DNA of 64,000 nucleotides from the NCBI GenBank assembly GCA_905214715.1, contig CAJMMT010000008.1, positions 52,531-116,530 of the forward strand, given 5' to 3'. The translations under genes and the position numbers were made by a program. The notes under the pieces are model-generated. The model had not been told where the DNA came from, searched no databases, and saw only the letters and a program-made list of their open reading frames with translations. The DNA comes from an uncultured bacterium (lineage in GTDB: Bacteria > Bacteroidota > Bacteroidia > Bacteroidales > Muribaculaceae). Positions 6,410-14,157 of this stretch are shown one piece after another; position 1 is the stretch's first letter, and each line of letters begins with the position of its first letter.

Positions 6410-7573
6410 TTATCCCTTTCTGAATTGACCACTAAGCATCTTTGAGGTTCTTCTTATAATTGGACATGTACTAATCGCCAATAATTCTTTATACTCATTC
6501 CATAAGGCACGTTTAATATTGGATATATTTTGCTTGATTGCTTTCCGTCTCATTGCTGCGGTCGGTTCGGGATTTGAAATTCCGTCAGGCCACTTTACAT
6601 AAGCCTTGAGATCTTGTTTCAGCACAAAACACTCAAACTCGGCACGCATGAAACTTTCACCTTTGATTTTATAATCAGGCTTGGTTACACATCCGTCAGT
6701 AAACCGTTCATATTGGTCGTAAGCGAAATATATAATCGGAAGCGCTTCAATGTATGGGTCATGGGTAAAACCATTACACCATGTATTAAGCCGTTCCAGC
6801 GATTTTATCGGCATTTTAAGATCTATGGTCCAACCATCTCCTGAAACTTGACATCCGGACGGTTCCTTTTTATTACGATAATTCGAAAGGAATTTGGCTC
6901 CTATCTGTGTGAACTTCTTGATCCGGTTACCCGCTGAATCCACAATATCCACATACCCGATTATCTGCCTTAATATCATTTCCAATGACTGCCGTATCAT
7001 AATCTGAACATTGGGCCTTATGTCTCGTACTGATAATTTATCGATTGTAGGAATACTCTCCAACCAGAACATAGACCTGATCACTTCCCTTTGATCGTTT
7101 ATAATCAATGAAGGTCTGCTAATAACTCTAATCGGAAAGGGAAAGAAGGTGTCTCTTAACCCTTTATCCCAATGGGTATAACAATACAAATTGAGGAAGT
7201 CTGTAAGGTCGACTATAAAATCCAGCGAGAAGTCCTCATACCTCTTTGCAAATTCGGGTTTTATGGACTTTCTTACGTCAATACACATTTTGCGCATAGC
7301 ATATAATTGTGCTACAGAAACCTTCTTCATTGCTCCGAAATCAGAGGGAAACTGGCACAAGATAAAAGAGGATGCTTTGTCATCATCCATTTGTGAGACT
7401 TCTTTAATCTGAGAGAAGAGGCTAATACAATCATCCATTACTTTCAACATCCGGCGAAGCATTTCATCGTAGTCGTTAGCTATACTGCTGATGTGTCTGA
7501 CCGGTTCCCGCATTTTATGCGCATCATCAATCAAGACCGACATTTTCTTGTACAAGGAAGAGGAACTATTCAT
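6410..7573 (-). CDS. Hypothetical protein of the accessory island
   Basis: Starting at MNSSSSLYKK, this 387-residue soluble protein has no signal peptide or membrane segment. Residues 1-100 are helical with heptad-like spacing. The second half contains RQSLEMILRQIIGYVD, WTIDLKMPIKSLERLNTWCN and GFTHDPYIEALPIIYFAYDQ, conserved-looking segments I cannot assign to a family. The frame stays open 18 codons upstream but the ATG at 7573 is the more natural start. Codon use is AT-rich, and its position between TA modules suggests a defence or mobile-element role, which is inference only. Confidence 0.6.
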   Translation of the reverse strand: MNSSSSLYKKMSVLIDDAHKMREPVRHISSIANDYDEMLRRMLKVMDDCISLFSQIKEVSQMDDDKASSFILCQFPSDFGAMKKVSVAQLYAMRKMCIDVRKSIKPEFAKRYEDFSLDFIVDLTDFLNLYCYTHWDKGLRDTFFPFPIRVISRPSLIINDQREVIRSMFWLESIPTIDKLSVRDIRPNVQIMIRQSLEMILRQIIGYVDIVDSAGNRIKKFTQIGAKFLSNYRNKKEPSGCQVSGDGWTIDLKMPIKSLERLNTWCNGFTHDPYIEALPIIYFAYDQYERFTDGCVTKPDYKIKGESFMRAEFECFVLKQDLKAYVKWPDGISNPEPTAAMRRKAIKQNISNIKRALWNEYKELLAISTCPIIRRTSKMLSGQFRKG

Positions 7574-7739
7574 GGTTAAGTTATCAGTAAGGAATGAAAA
7601 TTTGTTGGTTATTTTATAGTATAACAAGCTAAGTAGCTACGAAGAATAAATGTCAGTATGTTATTTAAGAATTTCACAAATGAGAGGAGATTATTTGTGC
7701 ATTTATTTTTCGCAGCTACTTGCGCATTAAATATAATAA

Positions 7740-7766
7740 ATGCCGCGACCGGAAAACGGCTATGAT
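7740..7766. repeat. Degraded copy 3 of the ATGCCG hairpin
   Basis: ATGCCGCGACCGGAAAACGG matches the left arm and loop of the hairpins at 9454 and 11444, but the right arm has decayed (CTATGATTAT in place of CCACGGCAT). It does not end any gene now present next to it, so it marks a lost gene end or a moved repeat. Confidence 0.7.
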
Positions 7767-7801
7767 TATTGGGAATTCTATCAGACAGCTCAATTCTCTG
7801 A

Positions 7802-7833
7802 TTTGCCAATCTCAAAATAATTGACTATATTTG
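7802..7833 (+). promoter_or_regulatory. Promoter of the hipBA operon
   Basis: TTTG at 7802-7805 and TATATTTG at 7826-7833 are separated by exactly 20 bases. Because the -7 box includes the possible TTG start at 7831, translation must begin at the ATG at 7855. Confidence 0.85.
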
Positions 7834-7857
7834 TATCATAATAGTGATAGTATTATG
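7834..7857. promoter_or_regulatory. Probable HipB operator
   Basis: Nested inverted repeats lie between promoter and start codon: CATAATA (7837-7843) with TATTATG (7851-7857), and TATCA (7834-7838) with TGATA (7845-7849). A related 14-bp palindrome, GATAATATATTATC, is at 7876-7889. Binding here would cover the transcription start. Confidence 0.6.
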
Positions 7858-8214
7858 AGTCAATCAATACATAGTGATAATATATTATCTGTATTGAATA
7901 ACTTTGTACTGGATAATGCGGATGATATCGCTCGTCAGGTTGCGGAAAACTTCCGTAAACGACGAGTAGAAAAGAACATAACCCGGCAACGTATTTCCGA
8001 ACTGTCGGGAGTTCCCTTGTCTACGGTGGCACGTTTCGAACAGAAAGGTCTTATAGCATTCGAGTCTCTTATCAAGTTGGCGATGGCACTGGGGTATGCC
8101 CCGGATATCCGCAGTCTGTTCGCCACCTCTAAATTCGACACTATGGAGGAACTTGATATGATTCGCCGTAAAAGCGGCGACAAAAGAGCATATGTTAAAA
8201 ATCAGAAGAGATGA
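7855..8214 (+). CDS. hipB: HipB-type XRE antitoxin
   Basis: The 119-residue protein carries a lambda-repressor-like helix-turn-helix at about residues 35-80 (NFRKRRVEKNITRQRISELS, then GVPLSTVARFEQKG). The N-terminal 25 residues are longer than in E. coli HipB. The start is set by the promoter at 7802-7833. The stop overlaps the hipA start by four bases. As in known hipBA pairs it is expected to bind the operator at 7834-7857 and neutralise the HipA kinase. Confidence 0.85.
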   Translation: MSQSIHSDNILSVLNNFVLDNADDIARQVAENFRKRRVEKNITRQRISELSGVPLSTVARFEQKGLIAFESLIKLAMALGYAPDIRSLFATSKFDTMEELDMIRRKSGDKRAYVKNQKR

Positions 8215-9338
8215 GAAAGACAGAAAAACTTACAGTCATGTTTCGCGGGCAGATGGTCGGATCGTTATCGCTTACGCCGGATAACCGTCTGAATGTCTTT
8301 GAATACGACAAATCATGGCTCGCCGACGGTTTTAGCATATCTCCACTTGAACTGCCGCTGAAGCCCGGGGTATTTATCGCCAAGCCTCAGCCGTTTTATG
8401 GAGATTTCGGTGTTTTCGAAGACAGTCTGCCAGACGGCTACGGCCGTTATCTTCTTCATAAAGCATTGCTGCGCAAAGGTATAAACGATTCTGACTTATC
8501 ATCATTAGATCGGCTCGCCATTGTCGGCGATAACGGTATGGGAGCACTTACCTATTCTCCGGCGATTAAACTTGAGCAGGAAGAACCCCTGACCGATTTC
8601 GACAGGCTTCAACAGATAGCTCTTGAAGTGCTGAAAGAACAGCAGGATAATGATGCAGGGCTACTGCTATACAATAGCGGCAACAGCGGCGGTGCGCGTC
8701 CCAAAGCGGTGTTTTCAGACTCAGAAGGACACTGGATGGTCAAGTTCCGACATATTTATGACCCAACCGACATAGGAATTCAGGAATACAGATACAATGA
8801 AATCGCGCGGAAAAGCGGAATCATTGTGCCCGATTTCCGCCTTATCAACGGACGCTATTTCGCATCCCGTCGATTCGACATTGACAGCAACGGCAAACGA
8901 CTTCACACCGCAACGGCAGGCGGACTGTTGTGTATATCGCTTAGAGAGCCATTCATGGATTACTCAAATCTTCTCGCACTCACTGGTTACATCACACAGA
9001 GCCGTGAAGATGTGGAGCAGATGTATCGCCGCATGCTGTTCAATTATCTTACTGACAATAAGGATGATCATTGTAAGAATTTCAGTTTCCACGTAGTCAG
9101 AGCCTCCTGCACAAGTCCCTGGCATTGGAGGCTTGCACCGGCTTACGACCTCACGCTATGCACCGAAGGATATAATGGTGAACACGCGACATCAGTCAAT
9201 GGCACGGGCCATCCCGTATTATCCGATTTCATTACAGTTGGTACAAAAATCAAACTACCCGAAACCCGATGCCGCGAGTTAATTGAAGAGGTCCGTACAG
9301 GATGCACTGATTTAATTCGCTATGATATAATACCATAA
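8211..9338 (+). CDS. hipA: HipA-type serine/threonine kinase toxin
   Basis: The 375-residue protein has both HipA parts. The N-terminal subdomain (about 1-100) contains FGVFEDSLPDGYGRYLL. The kinase part has a Gly-rich loop NSGNSGGARPK (about 155-165), the lysine in WMVKF (about 178), the catalytic loop NKDDHCKNFSF (about 283-293) and the metal-binding LAPAYDL (Asp about 313). In characterised systems HipA phosphorylates an aminoacyl-tRNA synthetase and halts growth. All motifs are present, so the gene appears intact. It is shorter than the 440-residue E. coli protein, as is common in Bacteroidota. The true target cannot be read from sequence. Confidence 0.9.
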   Translation: MRKTEKLTVMFRGQMVGSLSLTPDNRLNVFEYDKSWLADGFSISPLELPLKPGVFIAKPQPFYGDFGVFEDSLPDGYGRYLLHKALLRKGINDSDLSSLDRLAIVGDNGMGALTYSPAIKLEQEEPLTDFDRLQQIALEVLKEQQDNDAGLLLYNSGNSGGARPKAVFSDSEGHWMVKFRHIYDPTDIGIQEYRYNEIARKSGIIVPDFRLINGRYFASRRFDIDSNGKRLHTATAGGLLCISLREPFMDYSNLLALTGYITQSREDVEQMYRRMLFNYLTDNKDDHCKNFSFHVVRASCTSPWHWRLAPAYDLTLCTEGYNGEHATSVNGTGHPVLSDFITVGTKIKLPETRCRELIEEVRTGCTDLIRYDIIP

Positions 9339-9345
9339 CACGCTC

Positions 9346-9406
9346 TTACGTAGCGGTTGAGAAGCCCGATAGGTCCATTCCCATAACCATCTTGATTTTG
9401 ATAAAG
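9346..9406 (+). pseudogene. Remnant of a DUF3990 gene
   Basis: About 61 bases match the start of the DUF3990 gene at 373-434, including an uninterrupted identical run (TAGCGGTTGAGAAGCCCGAT) that encodes the VAVEKPD segment. A one-base deletion and several changes follow, and nothing downstream is recognisable. It shows that a second DUF3990 cassette, or part of one, was once next to hipA. Confidence 0.8.
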
Positions 9407-9453
9407 TTTTTTAGTCTTTTCAAACACTCAGTTATAATGTTGAAGAACAACAA

Positions 9454-9482
9454 ATGCCGCGACCGGAAAATGGCCACGGCAT
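9454..9482 (-). terminator. Terminator hairpin, copy 4 of the ATGCCG family
   Basis: ATGCCGCGACC and GGCCACGGCAT flank a GGAAAAT loop. On the minus strand it lies just after the paralogue 2 gene and is followed by TTTGTTG. Confidence 0.8.
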
Positions 9483-9510
9483 TTGTTATATGAGTTAATT
9501 TAATCTTGGC

Positions 9511-11031
9511 TTAGAGGATAACCTTGAAAGCCTTGCTTCCCTGACGGACGATGTAGAGACCCTTGCCGGGGTTCTCAACGCGAACACCCTGTAGGTTGTA
9601 ATACTCTTTCGGTGCGTTGTTGTCGAATTCTACTGATTCAACACCAACAGAGGTATTAAGTACATAGTCGGTAATGTTTTTTACTCCGGTCATTGAGAAA
9701 TACTTTTCGATGGAGCCATAAACCTTTACTTCTTTTCCTATGTTGCCTTTGTTGTCTTTAACATTAAGCTTGGTTCTGACATTACCGGCAGGCAATTGGA
9801 CTGGTACAGCTTTGTCGATGTTATCTGTAGAAGCGGTTTCTCCAATTACGATATTTGAATTTACGGTTCCTGTTCCAGTTGTAAACTTGTTATTGTCCAT
9901 GTATCCTACGATGTAACCTGAAACCCAGACAGATCCCGAAGGATATGTAGTCATTTCTTTAAGATTCGCTATAGTGTATGGATTTTCTTTCGTACCGAGT
10001 TCAGCAACATTCGGATCAACGACTTTGAGAGAGTAAGATGCTTCGCCATCCTTATATTCTTCGTTGCCCGCGAACTTAGCGGTTATGGTTGTCGTGCCGG
10101 CACCTTCGATAGTTACAACTCCGTCAGCATCTACAGTTGCCACGTTGGTATCTGAGCTGCTGAAAGAGACAGGAAGAGAGTAGACGTTATTTAGAGTTGG
10201 GGTATTGAAAGCCTCGTCAACATTCACAGTGTATTCAGTTTCGGGGAAAGAAAGTTCGGCATCTTTGCGGTCATCTACCACTGTCAGATTATAAGATGCC
10301 GTGCCGGGTTTAAAGTCGTCGTTACCCTTGAAAGTAGCTGTTATTGTAGTTGTCCCTGCAATACGATAAAGGGTCAAGATTCCGGTATTCTCATCTATCA
10401 TGGCAGGGCCGTGATTGGAACTTTCATAAGTAATGCCCTCAAGGTTATTGGGATTATCCAACTTCGGCGCTACGAAACTATCAAACTCGCTGAAGTTTAC
10501 CGAACACTCGGTCTCGGGGAAAGAAAGGGCTGCATCTTTACGAGTATCAACGGTCCCTCCTTCAACAGTATATGTTACTTCTAAAACAGAAAAACGGGTC
10601 TGGGCTGTAGCTTTAAGAGTAATGGACGTTACTCCATTATCAAGAATAACAGAAAATTCTGTTCCTGAAGTTGTTCCAGTAACATTATTAGGTTCGGCAA
10701 CTGCCACTTTATTATAGCTTGCTGTTGAGCATGTCATCTTCACATTTGTGATGGAAATATCTGATCCATCCTTTGCCGTGATAATGATTTTGTCATTGGC
10801 ATACCACCTAATAAGATTGGAATTAACATTAGAAGTATTGGTATTGACTTTTTCGAACGTAAAGGTCACGTCTCCGGCAGTGTAGGAATTCCCAGCAACA
10901 TTTCCGATAGGAACGACTGAGTTCTCAGTTGTTGCTCCTGTCGGTGCAGTGCCGACATATAGGTAAGCGGTATCAGCCCAAGCCGAGCCGGCGAGTGCTA
11001 CCGCTGCCAACGAAAGTAAAAACTTTTTCAT
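9511..11031 (-). CDS. Secreted Ig-like (BIg_2) protein with YYNLQGVRV tail, paralogue 2
   Basis: The 506-residue protein has the same signal peptide and N-terminal beta domain as 4329-5564, then two Ig-like domains (about 165-250 and 255-340; motifs GTTTITATFKGNDDFKPGTASY and GTTTITAKF), an OB-like stretch (TIANLKEMTTYPSGSVWVSG, about 350-445) and the shared tail ending FKVIL. No TAnnTTTG box is visible in the 200 bases upstream of its copy of the 209-bp repeat, unlike paralogue 1. It may be a silent store exchanged by inversion. A surface location is inferred from the tail. Confidence 0.8.
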   Translation of the reverse strand: MKKFLLSLAAVALAGSAWADTAYLYVGTAPTGATTENSVVPIGNVAGNSYTAGDVTFTFEKVNTNTSNVNSNLIRWYANDKIIITAKDGSDISITNVKMTCSTASYNKVAVAEPNNVTGTTSGTEFSVILDNGVTSITLKATAQTRFSVLEVTYTVEGGTVDTRKDAALSFPETECSVNFSEFDSFVAPKLDNPNNLEGITYESSNHGPAMIDENTGILTLYRIAGTTTITATFKGNDDFKPGTASYNLTVVDDRKDAELSFPETEYTVNVDEAFNTPTLNNVYSLPVSFSSSDTNVATVDADGVVTIEGAGTTTITAKFAGNEEYKDGEASYSLKVVDPNVAELGTKENPYTIANLKEMTTYPSGSVWVSGYIVGYMDNNKFTTGTGTVNSNIVIGETASTDNIDKAVPVQLPAGNVRTKLNVKDNKGNIGKEVKVYGSIEKYFSMTGVKNITDYVLNTSVGVESVEFDNNAPKEYYNLQGVRVENPGKGLYIVRQGSKAFKVIL

Positions 11032-11178
11032 TGTTTGTTTTTTTGTTTGGTTAATATTATGGTTTATTTTTCTCTCTACGTTTCATTTCGCCTTGGCTGA
11101 GTCGGCTATCCTGCTGTTATCCGGATGCGGTGCTGACTATGGTCGCGAGGCTAACGTGGCCTGTGCGGCCCGCACCGG
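10970..11178 (-). repeat. 209-bp perfect inverted repeat, right copy
   Basis: Reverse complement of 4182-4390 with no mismatch found by eye. It covers leader and signal-peptide codons of paralogue 2. Beyond 11178 the two flanks differ completely. Confidence 0.9.
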
Positions 11179-11277
11179 TGTTTGGATGCGTGATTGAAAG
11201 CGGTTGTCGGTTCTTGAGCACTGCTGTCTGGTGCCCCTCGGAGATGGTGCGCCTCCTCTTCTCTTGCTTACAAAGGG

Positions 11278-11436
11278 ATGGATTCAAGCAACAGCCATGA
11301 TACCGAAAGTATGTGCAAAGTGATGGATTCAAGCGACAGCCATGATGCCGAAAGTATGTGTAAAGTGATGGATTCAAGCAATAGCCATGATACGGAAAGT
11401 ATGTGCAAGGGGATGGATTTTAGTAACTGTCATTAT
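11278..11436 (+). repeat. 45-bp tandem repeat, three copies plus a partial fourth
   Basis: Units begin ATGGATTCAAGC at 11278, 11323 and 11368, with a decayed unit from 11413. Units differ at a few positions. The length is a multiple of three, so the plus frame is open (15-residue unit MDSSNSHDTESMCKV) and the minus frame is open too. I see no promoter and do not call a gene. Confidence 0.85.
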
Positions 11437-11443
11437 ATAGAAA

Positions 11444-11470
11444 ATGCCGCGACCGGAATGGCCGCGGCAT
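11444..11470 (-). terminator. Terminator hairpin, copy 5 of the ATGCCG family
   Basis: ATGCCGCGACC pairs with GGCCGCGGCAT around GGAAT. On the minus strand it follows the glucan phosphorylase gene and is followed by TTTTCT. A core gene thus uses the same hairpin family as the island genes. Confidence 0.8.
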
Positions 11471-11493
11471 TGTGATTCTAGTTGATGTCGGAA

Positions 11494-14055
11494 TCAAATC
11501 CAGCGTACGTATGCGAAGTCCATGCGGTGGGGCAGGTCTTTCGATTTCGGATACATGCGGAGCGCGAAGCGGAACGAACCGGCTTCTTTGGCTGTGGTAC
11601 GCAGAGCATAAGTTACCTCGTTGCCTTCGGTCTTAACTACTTTGAGCTGTTCAACTTTGTCGAATACCGACTGGCCGTCTTCCTCTTTGTAATATACCAG
11701 CTCTACACCGATTGCGTCGCCGAGTCCGCAAGTGTCAAGCACGCAGCTTACCTCGATGTTGGAACCTGTATGTAGGGAGCTGCCGGGTGCATCGCCATAA
11801 TTAACCGAAATAACACGGATGTCGTTCCACTTTGATGCAACCTCTTCTTTCCAGGCCACGATTTCACGTGCCTTGGCGTAGTTGTGGGCTTTGAGCTTGG
11901 CGGAACGCTTCGCCTCGGGTTCGTAGAAGCGGGAGATGTAGTCGTCAAGCTGACGCTTCATTGTGAAGATAGGCGCGATGTGGCCTATGCTGCGCTTGAT
12001 GTACTGAATCCATTCAGGACTGTATCCCTTGAAGTTCTTGTTGAAGTAGAGGGGTACGATCTCGTTCTCAAGCATGGAGTATATGGTAGCCGCATCCAAA
12101 CGATCCTGCTGGGCCTGATCGGTGTAGGTGCGTTTGTCGGTGAGTGCCCATCCTGCTTTTTCGTCAAGACGGTAGCCTTCATACCACCAGCCGTCGAGTA
12201 CCGAGAAGTTGAGCACGCCATTCATCTCAGCCTTTTCACCCGATGTTCCCGATGCCTCGAGAGGACGGGTTGGAGTGTTCAGCCATATGTCGACACCGCT
12301 CACCAGACGTTTGGCCACAATCATGTTGTAGTCCTCGAGGAAAATAATCTTGCCGAGGAACTGCGGCATGCGGCTGATCTCCATGATGCGCTTTATAAGG
12401 CCCTGGCCGGCGCCGTCGGCGGGGTGAGCCTTACCCGAGAAGATAAACTGCACGGGGTACTGCTCGTTGTTTACAATCTTGGCCAGACGGTCGAGGTCGG
12501 TAAAGAGCAGATGCGCACGCTTGTATGTTGCGAATCGACGGGCGAATCCGATTATAAGCGCATTGGGGTTGATCTTGTCGAGGATGCCCATGACCTGTGA
12601 GGGATCTCCCTGGTTTTTGAGCCATTTTTCCTTGAAGTCCTTGCGAACGAAGTCTATGAACTTGTTCTTAAGCGTCATGCGCATGTTCCAGATGGCATCG
12701 TCGGGTACATTGAAGATACCTTTCCATGCCTCGGGGTTGCTCTGGTCATCGAAAAGCTCGTTGCCGAGATGCTCGCCATAGAAGGCTTTCCATTCGGAAG
12801 CGGCCCAGGTCGGCATGTGCACGCCGTTGGTGACATAACCCACATGGCTTTCTTCCGGACTATAGCCTTTCCAGATGCCCGCGAACATTTTCTTGGAAAC
12901 CTCGCCGTGGAGCCAGGAAACGCCATTGGCTTCCTGACAGGTATTGAGCGCGAATACCGACATTGAGAATCTTTCCGGTGTATCGGGGTTTTCGCGACCC
13001 ATGTTCATGAGGTCGCTCCACGAGATGCCAAGTTTCGCGGGATACTCGCCAAGGTACTTGCCGAAGAGAGACTCCTCGAAGTAATCATGACCGGCAGGTA
13101 CGGGAGTGTGGACGGTGTAGAGGCTGGACGCACGTACGATTTCGAGTGCGACGTTGAAGGGGAGATGGTCGTTCTGCACATAATCTACAAGACGCTGCAG
13201 GTTGAGCAGAGCGGCGTGGCCCTCGTTGGCGTGGTAGATGTCTGTGTGTATGCCCAGGCGGTTAAGCATGTAGATACCGCCGATGCCGAGCAGATACTCC
13301 TGTTTGATACGGTTCTCCCAGTCGCCGCCATACAGCTTGTGGGTTATAGGACGGTCGAATTCCGAGTTCATCTCGAAATCGGTGTCGAGCAGATAAAGTT
13401 TCATGCGGCCTACATTCACGCGCCATACGTGGCAGTAGATTATGCGGCCGGGGTAGGGTACCTCGAGCACCATGGGTTGTCCGTCTTCACCGAGAACGGG
13501 CTCGACAGGCAGTTGGTCGAAGTTCTGAGCCTCGTAATTGGCTATCTGCTGACCGTCGAGCGAGAGGGTCTGGGTGAAATAGCCGTAGCGGTACAGGAAA
13601 CCTACGGCAGTCATGTTGACACGAGAATCCGACGCCTGCTTGATGTAGTCGCCGGCGAGCACTCCGAGGCCGCCGGAATATATTTTGAGACAGTTGCAGA
13701 GACCATATTCCATGGAGAAGTATGCCACAGACGGGATGTCGTTGCGCATAGGCTGTTTCATGTAAGCCTGGAACGATGCGTATACGTCGTGGATACGGTC
13801 CATCATGGCACTGTCTTTCAGTATCTCCTGAATGCGTTCGTAGGAGATCTGCTGGAGGAGCATAACCGGGTTTTGTCCTACTTTGCGCCATAGGTCGCGG
13901 TCAATGTCGTGGAACAGGGATTTACCCTCGGAGTTCCACACCCACCACAGGTTTTTGCTCAGTTCCTCAAGCGGCTTGAGCTGCTTGGGCAGTTCAGCGC
14001 TGACGGTGCAGGAATGCCACACGGGCTGATTTGCATTGCTGACTTGAAGTTTCAT
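11494..14055 (-). CDS. glgP: Alpha-glucan phosphorylase (GT35)
   Basis: The 853-residue enzyme releases glucose-1-phosphate from glycogen or maltodextrins with pyridoxal phosphate. It has an N-terminal DUF3417 domain (about 1-120, LKPLEELSKNLWWVWN) and a phosphorylase body. Key motifs are AYFSMEYGL (about 110), HANEGHAAL (about 295) and the PLP-site segment EASGTSGEKAEMNG (about 615), which keeps the Schiff-base lysine. This is the bacterial-archaeal alpha-glucan phosphorylase type, not the E. coli MalP type. It lies directly downstream of the GT3 glycogen synthase on the same strand (102-base gap), so synthesis and breakdown of glycogen are probably co-transcribed. Confidence 0.92.
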   Translation of the reverse strand: MKLQVSNANQPVWHSCTVSAELPKQLKPLEELSKNLWWVWNSEGKSLFHDIDRDLWRKVGQNPVMLLQQISYERIQEILKDSAMMDRIHDVYASFQAYMKQPMRNDIPSVAYFSMEYGLCNCLKIYSGGLGVLAGDYIKQASDSRVNMTAVGFLYRYGYFTQTLSLDGQQIANYEAQNFDQLPVEPVLGEDGQPMVLEVPYPGRIIYCHVWRVNVGRMKLYLLDTDFEMNSEFDRPITHKLYGGDWENRIKQEYLLGIGGIYMLNRLGIHTDIYHANEGHAALLNLQRLVDYVQNDHLPFNVALEIVRASSLYTVHTPVPAGHDYFEESLFGKYLGEYPAKLGISWSDLMNMGRENPDTPERFSMSVFALNTCQEANGVSWLHGEVSKKMFAGIWKGYSPEESHVGYVTNGVHMPTWAASEWKAFYGEHLGNELFDDQSNPEAWKGIFNVPDDAIWNMRMTLKNKFIDFVRKDFKEKWLKNQGDPSQVMGILDKINPNALIIGFARRFATYKRAHLLFTDLDRLAKIVNNEQYPVQFIFSGKAHPADGAGQGLIKRIMEISRMPQFLGKIIFLEDYNMIVAKRLVSGVDIWLNTPTRPLEASGTSGEKAEMNGVLNFSVLDGWWYEGYRLDEKAGWALTDKRTYTDQAQQDRLDAATIYSMLENEIVPLYFNKNFKGYSPEWIQYIKRSIGHIAPIFTMKRQLDDYISRFYEPEAKRSAKLKAHNYAKAREIVAWKEEVASKWNDIRVISVNYGDAPGSSLHTGSNIEVSCVLDTCGLGDAIGVELVYYKEEDGQSVFDKVEQLKVVKTEGNEVTYALRTTAKEAGSFRFALRMYPKSKDLPHRMDFAYVRWI

Positions 14056-14157
14056 TGTTTATGTGATTTTTGATGGTCTTTGACGCTTATGCTTTTGCCG
14101 CGGGAAAGACATTTGTTAAATTTTATGTTTCAGTTAAGCCTTTGAATAGGCCCGTTA

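Noticed and set aside
7831..7854. TTG start for hipB at 7831
   Set aside because: It lies within the -7 promoter box, so it would not be transcribed.
11278..11475. 65-residue open frame made of 15-residue repeats (MDSSNSHDTESMCKV units)
   Set aside because: The frame is open because the unit length is 45 bases; the other strand is open as well, and there is no promoter. Kept as a repeat only.
11884..12600. 238-codon plus-strand frame inside glgP
   Set aside because: Also antisense to conserved glgP sequence, including the PLP-lysine region.
13087..13893. 268-codon plus-strand frame inside glgP
   Set aside because: Antisense shadow of a conserved phosphorylase; long frames of this kind are expected in GC-richer coding DNA.
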